NCBI GenBank assembly: GCA_018901615.1
Contig: JAHIEN010000066.1
Span: 1-22,317 of the forward strand
Length of the DNA: 22,317 nucleotides
Source: Candidatus Omnitrophota bacterium
GTDB taxonomy: Bacteria; Omnitrophota; Gorgyraeia; Gorgyraeales; Gorgyraeaceae
Direction of reading: 5' to 3'
The notes under the pieces are model-generated. The model made no database searches, was not told the origin of the DNA, and was given only the letters and a program-made list of their open reading frames with translations. This document shows, one piece after another, positions 6,475-14,024 of the stretch. Numbering within the stretch: position 1 is the stretch's first letter; every line of letters begins with the position of its first letter. The position numbers and the translations under genes were made by a program.

Positions 6475-8617
6475 TCATAAAAATAAGTCTTTCACCTTTT
6501 TCATTAAACTCTTGCACTAACAATAAAAAATCTTCGACCTGTTCGTCCCCTATTAGATTTCTATATTCATTAAGGATTCTTTCCTTATCCTCAGGAGTAA
6601 GCCTTTCCTGGAAACACATCGCCTGATAGGCTGCCTCAGTGTCGATAGAAACAAGTTCTTTAAGATAGCCGAGGGCGGCAGTCCAGTTTTCTCTACTCAT
6701 AAAATATTCCCCAAAATAATGTTTTTTTATAATCTTAACCGCTTTAGCGACATTTTCTTTTCTGTCTTTCTCTTCAGAAGCTTTAGCTTGCTCAACTGCA
6801 GCTATAATTTGGCTCAATGCCCTCGGCCCTTCTGATCCCTGTGGCGAAAATATAAGGGGAAGTCTTAATTTATCATTCATCCCCTCTATCATTTCGGAAA
6901 TAGGCTTACGTTTTCCCGAGAGCAAATTTCGGTAATTCTCTTCGTCTATCTCTGTGGAGGAATACGGGGAGATTACGACATACGAATAGCCCTTTTCTTT
7001 CAGGAGGGCGGTCAGGCCGCGGGTGTGGAAACCGCCTGTGATCAAGGCCGCGACTTTTACATTACGTCTTTCTATTTCAGATACAGTATTCCTGATCATT
7101 GCTATATCGCGCTCTTTAGCGATCTCGTAGAAGTGTTCAAGGTCAGGAAGGCGCATGTCTATTAAGTCAGGGTTATAATCGATGTATCCTGTTGGGCCCG
7201 CTTGTCCTCCGAGGCCCTGGCGCAGAATGGCTGTGGCGGACTTAAACCAGTTTACTTTGAAGCTGTCTTTATCAGCTAAATAATAATCCAGCTCTTCATT
7301 GGATATCTTCAGATTAAAAAAACTTCCGAGGAATTTTACGCGGCGCAGGGATTTTGTGAGGAGTTTCTGATTTTCGTTTGTGGAGACATTGTCCTTAACC
7401 TCGTAAGCAAGCTCTTCTATCTCCTGGAAAATGGCTATCGAATCAAGTGAATTAACTTTCTTGAGATATTCCACAAAGTTAGATAGAACGGGATAGCCGC
7501 CTAGTTCGTCTTTTAAATACCGCCGCGCAAGTTCATCCAAATAACTATAGAATGAAAAAGGCGATATCTTCTGCTCCTTGAATAGAGCTGCCTTTTCAAG
7601 GAGCGTATCTCTTTCAGGTCTATTGCTTTTACTGGCCAGCGCGGGCTGGAGGCTGCCCAGGAGTTTCTGAGACTCTTCAATTACCTTTTCCTGGTTTATG
7701 GTTTTTTCGAGCTCCCTACTCTCCAGAAGTATCGCAATATTCTTCGAGCGGACATCCTGGCCTGATGCGGGCGCAGAATCGAGAAGATAATCTAAGTACT
7801 CATTTGTATCAAGCGAGCCATTCTCGTATTCTTCTCCCTTCGCGTCTATCTCCAAAAGCTTCTTTGAATAGACCTTTGGTTTCAAATCCTCAAGGACATC
7901 TTTTACTTGAGAGATAAAGACCTGGGCATCCTGCGAGAACTTCATTATCTTATTATATTCAATGATATTCTGGAAATAGATGTCCTTATCTTCAATGCCC
8001 CAGATGGGCAAGTCCGGATATTTTGTTATTGAGATGTATTCCTCTGCCGTGAGTTCGCCCGATTCAACGAAGAGCCTCGCGGTCTTTTCCCTGACCGCGG
8101 CATCCGGGAAGCTCGCCACGCTGGATGTATCCACCTCACCTTCAGCGCCTTCTGAGCAGACTAACCCAAGGCCATAATCCTTTATAAGGATCTCCAAAAT
8201 GCTTGCTTCGTTATACTGCGCTTCCGGGTTAGTGTGCAGATCCTGAATGTGGACTATGAGCCGTTGTTTGTGATCCGTGATCCGTGATCCGTCTGACGGC
8301 GCTTCATAAACCTCTACCACCCTGCCTAGCTTATCAGGTATATATATGCAAGATAGGTCCTTTAAAGCAGAGATCTGTAAGCCATGGGAAGGGGATTTAG
8401 GGTATGAAGATTCTTTAGTGTCTTTTCCGCGAAGTACATCCTTTTTTTTCTGAAGTTCACCCTCGGTTTGCTCCTGTATCGCCTTATAATCAGGCCGCTT
8501 GTCTTTAAATAGGCTCCTGTCAGAAGGCGCGGCATAACCAACGCTTGTAGCCAGAAACACCTGCGCCATCAATAGTGAAACAACCTTGTTAAATTTTCTT
8601 TTTTGACATTTAAGCAT
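6443..8617 (-). CDS. Secreted TIKI/TraB/ChaN-like protein, C-terminus continuous with the GT4 protein before a frameshift
   Basis: Counting from ATG 8617, residues 1-30 are a signal peptide (VVSLLMAQVFLATSVGYA) nearly copying that of the gene at 4574. The body carries two signatures of the TIKI/TraB/EreA/ChaN-like superfamily: HIQDLHTNPEAQ (123-134) with CSEGAEG (154-160), and GGFHT (528-532) followed by a VVISP strand. Members are putative metal-dependent hydrolases or haem-binding proteins; which applies here cannot be told. The middle, about 200-500, is helical and charged. From about 660 the sequence turns into the start of a GT4 domain and the frame ends prematurely at 6443. I chose 8617 rather than the in-frame ATG at 8647 for two reasons: AAAGG lies 8 bases upstream of 8617, and the 8647 codon would be buried in a predicted stem. 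Only the longer start adds residues before the signal peptide. Confidence 0.72.
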   Translation of the reverse strand: MLKCQKRKFNKVVSLLMAQVFLATSVGYAAPSDRSLFKDKRPDYKAIQEQTEGELQKKKDVLRGKDTKESSYPKSPSHGLQISALKDLSCIYIPDKLGRVVEVYEAPSDGSRITDHKQRLIVHIQDLHTNPEAQYNEASILEILIKDYGLGLVCSEGAEGEVDTSSVASFPDAAVREKTARLFVESGELTAEEYISITKYPDLPIWGIEDKDIYFQNIIEYNKIMKFSQDAQVFISQVKDVLEDLKPKVYSKKLLEIDAKGEEYENGSLDTNEYLDYLLDSAPASGQDVRSKNIAILLESRELEKTINQEKVIEESQKLLGSLQPALASKSNRPERDTLLEKAALFKEQKISPFSFYSYLDELARRYLKDELGGYPVLSNFVEYLKKVNSLDSIAIFQEIEELAYEVKDNVSTNENQKLLTKSLRRVKFLGSFFNLKISNEELDYYLADKDSFKVNWFKSATAILRQGLGGQAGPTGYIDYNPDLIDMRLPDLEHFYEIAKERDIAMIRNTVSEIERRNVKVAALITGGFHTRGLTALLKEKGYSYVVISPYSSTEIDEENYRNLLSGKRKPISEMIEGMNDKLRLPLIFSPQGSEGPRALSQIIAAVEQAKASEEKDRKENVAKAVKIIKKHYFGEYFMSRENWTAALGYLKELVSIDTEAAYQAMCFQERLTPEDKERILNEYRNLIGDEQVEDFLLLVQEFNEKGERLIFMNATHDGRRRG
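8270..8290. repeat. Three tandem GTGATCC heptamers inside a coding region
   Basis: Exact units GTGATCC lie at 8270-8276, 8277-8283 and 8284-8290. Three heptamers make 21 bases, so the reading frame is kept. They encode the stretch around SRITDHKQ just ahead of the conserved HIQDLH motif, probably in a tolerant linker. The unit length matches the intergenic repeats elsewhere in the window. Confidence 0.8.
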
Positions 8618-8636
8618 ATGTTGCGCCTTTAAAAAA

Positions 8637-8804
8637 CTCCCGGGCATGTCATTTTAAATGATATAGGTTTTGGTGCCTCGCCATGGGAGAGAGGCCCTAT
8701 TCAGATAAATGGCAATGCCCGAGAAAATAGGTATTCAAAAAAATACCAGACCTTGTCTTTTTGTCTGGTATATGAATTGTTTGAGATATTTTTAGTCCCA
8801 TGGC
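8637..8804 (-). promoter_or_regulatory. Candidate structured leader RNA (possible pseudoknot or switch)
   Basis: In the minus-strand transcript, four complementary elements interlock. GCCAUGGGA (8804-8796) is fully complementary to UCCCAUGGC (8688-8680). That second segment sits in the 11-base loop of a GCCUC/GAGGC hairpin (8695-8675). CGGGCAU (8721-8715) pairs with AUGCCCG (8647-8641), extendable to 11 bp with two G-U pairs. The order A-B-A'-B' makes the helices either a pseudoknot or mutually exclusive. A terminator-like hairpin lies between A and B. The structure ends 7 bases before the AAAGG of the gene starting at 8617. I do not recognise it as a known riboswitch class. Confidence 0.45.
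8737..8771 (-). terminator. Intrinsic terminator-like hairpin
   Basis: A perfect 9-bp stem ATACCAGAC/GTCTGGTAT (8743-8751 with 8763-8771) with an 11-base loop is followed on the minus strand by seven T residues. It could end the nrdJ-dcd transcript, about 195 bases after dcd. Because a strong promoter lies between dcd and this hairpin, it could instead act as an attenuator in the leader of the gene at 8617. Confidence 0.7.
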
Positions 8805-8874
8805 TAGTTTTATATGATTTTAACTGATTTACACAAGTTTAAATGCTTTAAATTGTTTTATAAACTCTATCTAA

Positions 8875-8903
8875 AGTATAGCCTATTATTATAAAATTGT
8901 CAA
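8875..8903 (-). promoter_or_regulatory. Sigma70-type promoter for the left gene cluster
   Basis: Minus strand TTGACA (8903-8898), 17-base spacer, TATACT (8880-8875). Transcription would begin near 8868, giving a leader of about 250 bases before the start codon at 8617. The -10 box lies in GCTATACTT, the same context as in the nrdJ promoter. Confidence 0.65.
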
Positions 8904-8915
8904 GGTCATTAACAT

Positions 8916-8964
8916 CCTTAACTTGACACTTTGAGCGGGTATTTCTCGTTTTGTCAAGTTAAGG
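8916..8964. repeat. 12-bp perfect inverted repeat directly after dcd
   Basis: CCTTAACTTGAC (8916-8927) and GTCAAGTTAAGG (8953-8964) are exact reverse complements separated by 25 bases. The repeat begins one base beyond the dcd stop codon and ends 13 bases short of the -35 box of the next promoter. No T-run follows on either strand. It may be a 3' stabilising hairpin for dcd mRNA or a regulator-binding dyad upstream of the promoter. Confidence 0.7.
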
Positions 8965-8965
8965 G

Positions 8966-9520
8966 CTATTTTGGAAGGGTTATATTTTTTTGGGCCTGGT
9001 ATTTACCTTTGCGGTCTGAATAAGAAACCTCACATGTTTCATCTGATTCAAAGAACACTACCTGAGCAATTCCTTCATTCGCATAAACCTTCACAGGAGC
9101 AGGCGAAGTATTGCTTATCTCCATTGTAATATAGCCTTCCCAGCATGGTTCCAGCGGAGTAACATTTACTATAACGCCTATCCTGGCATAGGTGCTTTTA
9201 CCTGTGCAGAGACAAAGAACATTTCTGGGGAGCTTAAAATATTCAAAGGAGCGCGCAAGGATAAAAGAGTTTGGCGGGATTATACATGTATTGCCTTTAT
9301 AGTCCTCGAATAAGTCCGGGTTTATTTTTTTGGGATCTATTGCGGCTACGGTATTAGCGCCTTTGAATATCTTAAATTCATCCGCTATTCTGATGTCATA
9401 GCCGTAACTTGAAAGCCCGTAAGATATACTACCTTTTCTTATTTGTTTAGACTCGAATGGCTTTATTATTTCATGCTCCAGGGCCATTCTCTTGATCCAG
9501 GAATCTGGTCTTATTGACAT
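8966..9520 (-). CDS. dcd: dCTP deaminase
   Basis: Deaminates dCTP to dUTP and ammonia in the cytosol, feeding dTMP synthesis. The 184-residue product begins MSIRPDSWIKRMA and continues with ISYGLSSYGYDIRIADEFKIF, both typical of the family. GKSTYARIGVIVN and the active-site segment TPLEPCWEGYITMEISN follow, the latter carrying the catalytic Glu and the trimer-interface strands. The C-terminal GIAQVVFFES closes the jelly-roll. The frame is open 18 codons further upstream, but those codons overlap the end of nrdJ and lack family similarity. ATG 9520 lies 4 bases after the nrdJ stop, with GAGG just upstream, so the two genes are co-transcribed. An unusual Cys replaces the common Gly before WEG. 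Whether it also has dUTPase activity cannot be judged. Confidence 0.93.
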   Translation of the reverse strand: MSIRPDSWIKRMALEHEIIKPFESKQIRKGSISYGLSSYGYDIRIADEFKIFKGANTVAAIDPKKINPDLFEDYKGNTCIIPPNSFILARSFEYFKLPRNVLCLCTGKSTYARIGVIVNVTPLEPCWEGYITMEISNTSPAPVKVYANEGIAQVVFFESDETCEVSYSDRKGKYQAQKNITLPK

Positions 9521-9524
9521 AACC

Positions 9525-12500
9525 TCAGCATTTGGAATATCCGCATGAACGACAGACCACGCAGCCTTCTTCATGCCTTAAGGCTGCTCCGCAATCAGGG
9601 CAGACACCCACAACATTCCCAAGTTTATCCTCTATCATTGTATGGGGAGAGCGGTGCTCCAGCGTCTCTTCCTTATGATGCATCTTTCCATTCCCCAATC
9701 GCAATTCCAGCACGCGCGCAATAGCATCGGCGCACGAAAAAATCCTGCCGCCTTTTTCCCAGGAAGGAGACGGGCAGCGTATACCTCTAAGCTGGTCTAT
9801 TATCTTCTTGTTCTCCACGCCCGAACGAAGCGCAAGAGAGACGAGCCTTCCTATGGCTTCGAGTTGACTCGCAGCGCAGCCTCCAGCCTTGCCCATCTGG
9901 ATGAATACCTCAAACGGCATATTCCTATCATCCACATTTATCGTGATGTAGAGATTGCCGCATCCTGTATTGACCTTTGTTGTTGTCCCTGTCGTGACAA
10001 CAGGCCGTGGCCGCGGCGCCACGATATCCTTATCCTTTGGTTCACTCTTCACGTTTGACTTTGAGATTTCTTTTGAATTTATGTTCAACACCTGCTCCTC
10101 CCTGCTTTTATCTCTGTAAATCGTCACACCTTTACATCCTAACTTATATGCCAGCATATAGACTTCCTTTACGTCGTCCTTGGTAGCATCATTATGAAAA
10201 TTCACTGTCTTTGAGACAGCGTTGTCCGTATGTTTCTGGAATGCCGCCTGCATCCTTATGTGCCATAGTGGCACAATGTCGTGCGAGGTTACAAATATCT
10301 CCTTATACTTTTGAGGCACGCCGTCTATATCCCTTACAGAACCTTTTTCTACTATCTCCTCCATCAGCTTTCTGGAATAAAAACCCTCTTTTTTCGCCAC
10401 TTCTTCAAAGAGGGCATTGACCTCGATGAGCTTATTGTTATCCATGACGTTTCTGTAATATGAAAGGGCGAATAGGGGTTCGATGCCGCTCGATGTATTG
10501 GATATTATTGAAATGGTCCCTGTAGGCGCGATAGTCGTCAATGTCGCATTCCTCCTCAAACTCGAGCCTTCTTTAGCGAAGATGCTCTCATTATAAAAAG
10601 GAAATGCCCCGCGTTCCTCTGCTAACTCCTCGGATCTTGTCCTTGCCTCTTTATTTATAAATTCCATGAGCTTTTCAGCCAGTTCCACTGCCTCCTCGCT
10701 ATTATAAGGTATCTCAAGTTTTATAAGCATATCTGCCCAGCCCATAACGCCAAGACCTATCTTCCTGTTCTTCCTGGTCATATTCTTTATCTCTTCCAGC
10801 GGGAATTTATTCATATCTATAACGTTATCGAGAAAATGAACCCCCAGATGCACAAGTCTTTTTAGTTTATCCCAGTCTATCTCTTTTCTTTCGTTCCTTT
10901 CGCAGACAACCTTAGAAATATTCATAGAACCAAGATTGCAGGATTCAAATGGGAGCAAGACCTGTTCTCCGCAAGGATTGGTTGACTCATATTTTCCTAG
11001 TTTTGGTGTCGGATTAAATTCATTCATTTTATCAATAAATATTATTCCTGGTTCACCATTTTTCCATGCGCATTCAACTATCAAACCAAATACTTCTTTT
11101 GCACTGAGCCTTTTGATCTCCTTATTTAAATGCGGATCTATCAGTGAATATTCCTCATCATCTATCACCTTTTTCATAAAATCTTCTGTAACTGCTACAG
11201 ATATGTTAAAATTTGTTATCTCCTTGTCGTTTTCTTTACATTTAATAAATTCAAGTATGTCGGGATGGTCAACGCGAAGTATGCCCATGTTTGCCCCGCG
11301 CCTGGTATTATGACTAACAAAACCATTGGCAATATATGTATGTCCATCAGGAACAACTAAATCTAAGGTAGGCGCATACGAATAACTAATTTTTTCTACC
11401 TGTGCATAATATTGATTTTTGTATAGAATATCTTCGAGGAAACTTTCTTTTAAAAAATCATATTCTTCTATCAAAGTATCGGCTTTTGCGCGGGTAAGTT
11501 GTCTCTCATCCTTTATGCCCTCGAGATAATGGTAAACCTTCCTGTAAAATGGATTTCTTGGTTTTAATATTAGATTTTCATAAAATTCTCTAAATTGTTT
11601 TGACTGATTTGGAATAACATCATTATAGCTAACATCCCTTTTTATAACCCGATCGAGTCTTTCTTTCTTCCTTTTACTTAAAAAACCTATCCTTTCTTTA
11701 TAAGTCTCTAGTCCCTTTGGAGTCGAAATCGTTAAAATATAAAGCTTATTCTTTCCATAGGAAGACTTTCTATCCGCATTAATCCGAATACGCGAAGGTA
11801 TACCTAAGTTTAGCAGTAAAAGCTGTGACTGATATATCAATCTTTGAGAAACAGAAGTTAGTGCAATATGATATCCTTGTTTGTCAATATAACCATCTGC
11901 CTCAAATAAACCCCTTACAAAAGCTTCGGCACACTCTCTGTCACCTTTCAAAATCACTTCAGGTATAAATGCGCGTAACGTATTTGCTTTATTAACACCT
12001 ATGGACTTCAACCACTCAACCAGCATCTGACTGTGATAGATTAAATTAATACTTTTATCATCTCTCTTTTGTTCAAAGCGGCTGTTGACTTTGAAAATTT
12101 CATTAACAAAATTATCAAAATAACTCTTGAGTTCTAAACAATCATGCGGAATCGCCAACATTAGTTTTCCTTTATGAAAACAACCATCTCCTATATAGTA
12201 ACCGATTAATTCTGCCAGACCTATGCTCATCTCAGCCGGCAAAATACACGTCTTAGCATTAAAATGAAAACCCCTGGTAAATTTCTCAAAACTAAGCCTC
12301 TTTCCTATAAAAGTATTCATCTGCAAGGCAACCCAATCGCCGTTCTTTACGTCTCTTAATTCTCTCCATACATAATTACCCTCGTCATCAATAACCCTAA
12401 TCTTATGATCAAGGGTTGCAGTGAATCCATAGCCTTCCTTTGTAGTTATAGTCTTGACTGGTTTAATACCATTATTGTAAAACTGCTCAGCAGCCTTTAA

Positions 12501-13130
12501 ACCATCGTCGCTGAAAACCTTGAGATATAAATTCTCGTAATATCCTGGCAGTGAACAGCCAAGTTCTTTTATTGATAACAAACCTTTCTCTGTAGATATA
12601 ATTGTATTTTCCTCTACGCATCCTCCCTGTTTCACGGCCTGGGTGGCCGCGTTAAAAACCTTCATAAAAGAAACTGGGCCGCTTGAAACTCCACCTGTAG
12701 AACGAACCACGCTGTTTTTCTGGCGCAGTCTTGAAAAACTAAACCCTGTTCCTCCTCCGCTTTTATGTATCATAGCAGTATTCTTTATCGCGTCAAAAAT
12801 AGACTCCATTGAATCTTCTACCGGCAGGACAAAACAGGCGGATAACTGCCCGAGGTCTTTTCCGGCATTCATCAGGGTAGGGCTGTTAGGCATGAATTCA
12901 AAATTTGTCATCATGCTGTAAAAATTTTCTTCGGTTAGCTTAACTTCTCTGTCAGTGGAACCGTACAGCCTGTCTGCCTCTGCTATCCCGGAAGCAACCC
13001 TCCCGAACATCTCTTTAGGGGTTTCTATTATCTTTCCATTTTTGTCTTTTTTCAAATATCGTTTTTCGAGGACCTTCAGGCAGTTTTCAGAAATATTTAA
13101 TTTCTTTGCATTATTTTCTTTGACCTGCAT
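9525..13130 (-). CDS. nrdJ: Adenosylcobalamin-dependent (class II) ribonucleotide reductase with intein
   Basis: Reduces ribonucleotides to deoxyribonucleotides using a B12-generated thiyl radical, with or without oxygen. The precursor is 1201 residues; removing the 438-residue intein leaves 763, normal for the class. The exteins show LSACFVLPVEDSM with the first redox Cys, KSGGGTGFSFSRLR, the join KQGG/TRRGANMGILRVDHPDI, the catalytic NPCGEQ (around 10962-10979) and APTGTISIISNTSSGIEPLF. A C-terminal zinc ribbon carries CPDCG and CVVCRSCGYSKC (about 9528-9605), a hallmark of this class. No class I radical subunit gene is visible. I set the start at ATG 13130, because GGAG lies 6 bases before it and directly abuts the alternative ATG at 13136. 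dcd follows after 4 bases. The protein works only after splicing, since the intein interrupts the loop before the TRRGA segment. Confidence 0.95.
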   Translation of the reverse strand: MQVKENNAKKLNISENCLKVLEKRYLKKDKNGKIIETPKEMFGRVASGIAEADRLYGSTDREVKLTEENFYSMMTNFEFMPNSPTLMNAGKDLGQLSACFVLPVEDSMESIFDAIKNTAMIHKSGGGTGFSFSRLRQKNSVVRSTGGVSSGPVSFMKVFNAATQAVKQGGCVEENTIISTEKGLLSIKELGCSLPGYYENLYLKVFSDDGLKAAEQFYNNGIKPVKTITTKEGYGFTATLDHKIRVIDDEGNYVWRELRDVKNGDWVALQMNTFIGKRLSFEKFTRGFHFNAKTCILPAEMSIGLAELIGYYIGDGCFHKGKLMLAIPHDCLELKSYFDNFVNEIFKVNSRFEQKRDDKSINLIYHSQMLVEWLKSIGVNKANTLRAFIPEVILKGDRECAEAFVRGLFEADGYIDKQGYHIALTSVSQRLIYQSQLLLLNLGIPSRIRINADRKSSYGKNKLYILTISTPKGLETYKERIGFLSKRKKERLDRVIKRDVSYNDVIPNQSKQFREFYENLILKPRNPFYRKVYHYLEGIKDERQLTRAKADTLIEEYDFLKESFLEDILYKNQYYAQVEKISYSYAPTLDLVVPDGHTYIANGFVSHNTRRGANMGILRVDHPDILEFIKCKENDKEITNFNISVAVTEDFMKKVIDDEEYSLIDPHLNKEIKRLSAKEVFGLIVECAWKNGEPGIIFIDKMNEFNPTPKLGKYESTNPCGEQVLLPFESCNLGSMNISKVVCERNERKEIDWDKLKRLVHLGVHFLDNVIDMNKFPLEEIKNMTRKNRKIGLGVMGWADMLIKLEIPYNSEEAVELAEKLMEFINKEARTRSEELAEERGAFPFYNESIFAKEGSSLRRNATLTTIAPTGTISIISNTSSGIEPLFALSYYRNVMDNNKLIEVNALFEEVAKKEGFYSRKLMEEIVEKGSVRDIDGVPQKYKEIFVTSHDIVPLWHIRMQAAFQKHTDNAVSKTVNFHNDATKDDVKEVYMLAYKLGCKGVTIYRDKSREEQVLNINSKEISKSNVKSEPKDKDIVAPRPRPVVTTGTTTKVNTGCGNLYITINVDDRNMPFEVFIQMGKAGGCAASQLEAIGRLVSLALRSGVENKKIIDQLRGIRCPSPSWEKGGRIFSCADAIARVLELRLGNGKMHHKEETLEHRSPHTMIEDKLGNVVGVCPDCGAALRHEEGCVVCRSCGYSKC
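11307..12620 (-). mobile_element. Intein with LAGLIDADG homing endonuclease in NrdJ
   Basis: An in-frame 438-residue insertion splits the conserved KQGG/TRRGANMG segment. It starts with Cys1 (CVEENTIIST, block A). Block B, GFTATLDHKI, has the T69xxH72 pair. It ends VPDGHTYIANGFVSHN (blocks F and G) with His437 and Asn438; the +1 extein residue is Thr. The central endonuclease has both dodecapeptides, LAELIGYYIGDG (135-146, Asp145) and FVRGLFEADGYI (234-245, Asp242), so both acidic residues are intact. All splicing residues are present and the frame is open, so self-splicing is expected. The insert looks A+T-richer than its exteins, which fits later acquisition. Confidence 0.95.
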
Positions 13131-13176
13131 TATCATCTCCTTAGGCTGGTTTATAATCCATATTGGGATAAAAATA

Positions 13177-13204
13177 AGTATAGCATCTTAATTTTTCATG
13201 TCAA
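13177..13204 (-). promoter_or_regulatory. Sigma70-type promoter for nrdJ-dcd
   Basis: Minus strand TTGACA (13204-13199), 16-base spacer, TATACT (13182-13177), giving a leader of about 40 bases before the start at 13130. A 9-bp inverted repeat AGCCAAAAA/TTTTTGGCT (13204-13212 with 13231-13239) lies immediately upstream and abuts the -35 box. It could be an operator or a weak end-of-operon hairpin after batE. No NrdR-box pair was evident to me. Confidence 0.6.
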
Positions 13205-13271
13205 GCCAAAAATACCATATATTGCTATTTTTTTTGGCTGATATCTATATATTGTGGTTCACCGCGGACGG

Positions 13272-14024
13272 CTATATGGCCTCGACGCTGTCTTTAGGGA
13301 TCCATCCTCTTAGGTCTTTTGAGAGGTCGATTTCGCGCCAATCCTGGGCGTCTTCTACTATTCTAATCTCTGAACCTTCGTGCAGCGTAAACTGTAAAAG
13401 ATAATCTTCTTTTGGTCCGCTGCGCGCATCAACACTGTCGACCACAACAACTGCTTCCTTAGAATTTTTAGCGCGGATCTTTGACGCGAGAAAAATAAAA
13501 AACACGATCAATATAGCGGCCAGTGTCCCAACAGCATAAAACAATCCCCTTCTTCTCGCAGCAAAAAATATTGAAACTATTAATAGCGTCACAATACACA
13601 GATAGGCCATGGAAACAAAGATCGTCAGTTGATCTATATTCATACTGTCATAGGGCAAAAGAAGGGCCTTCACGAGAAACCCTTTTTCAGGACGTTCTAT
13701 CTTATCAACTGTCATGGCCCGCGCAAGTTTCAGATTATGCGATATATCCCTGTCGCCTGGAGCGAGCCTTAACGCCCTTCTGTAATTTACTATGGCCCTG
13801 CCTATCTTTTTCAATTTAAAATAGGAATTCCCGAGATTATAAAATACCTCGGGACCGACCCTGTCAATCTTTAAAAGCATCTCGTAAAGCGATACGGCCT
13901 TTTCATAATCCTCGTTTTCGTAATTGATATTCGCCTTTCTGTATATCTCTTCGGGAGACTGGGCAAATACCACGCCTGTAGATATAAAAAATGAAAAAAT
14001 TAATAACAAGGTAAATTTTTTCAT
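13272..14024 (-). CDS. batE: BatE-like protein: TPR repeats, two membrane segments, SH3-like tail
   Basis: The 250-residue product has a signal peptide (1-21, ending VVFAQ) and TPR repeats at about 23-100 (for example YNLGNSYFKLKKIGRAIVNYRRAL). Two membrane helices follow at about 131-155 and 161-180. The C-terminal SH3-like domain (about 192-247) contains DSVDARSGP and DLRGWIPKDSVE. This is the domain order of BatE, the last gene of Bacteroides-type aerotolerance operons, and here too it is last. Its start overlaps the batD stop by ATGA, so translation is coupled. It probably sits at the inner membrane and scaffolds the VWA proteins; the exact biochemical role of the Bat complex is not established. 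Confidence 0.82.
   Translation of the reverse strand: MKKFTLLLIFSFFISTGVVFAQSPEEIYRKANINYENEDYEKAVSLYEMLLKIDRVGPEVFYNLGNSYFKLKKIGRAIVNYRRALRLAPGDRDISHNLKLARAMTVDKIERPEKGFLVKALLLPYDSMNIDQLTIFVSMAYLCIVTLLIVSIFFAARRRGLFYAVGTLAAILIVFFIFLASKIRAKNSKEAVVVVDSVDARSGPKEDYLLQFTLHEGSEIRIVEDAQDWREIDLSKDLRGWIPKDSVEAI

Noticed and set aside
8637..8804. Known riboswitch (cobalamin, cyclic-di-GMP or preQ1 types)
   Set aside because: None of the conserved cores I could recall for these classes fits; left as an unknown structured leader.
9521..9574. Extended N-terminus of dCTP deaminase beginning at 9574
   Set aside because: The extra 18 residues overlap the nrdJ zinc-ribbon coding sequence, lack family similarity, and the usual start MSI lies at 9520.
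13204..13239. Hairpin AGCCAAAAA/TTTTTGGCT after batE as an intrinsic terminator
   Set aside because: The stem is A/T-rich and no T-run follows it on the minus strand; it overlaps the nrdJ -35 region, so I kept it only as a dyad near the promoter.
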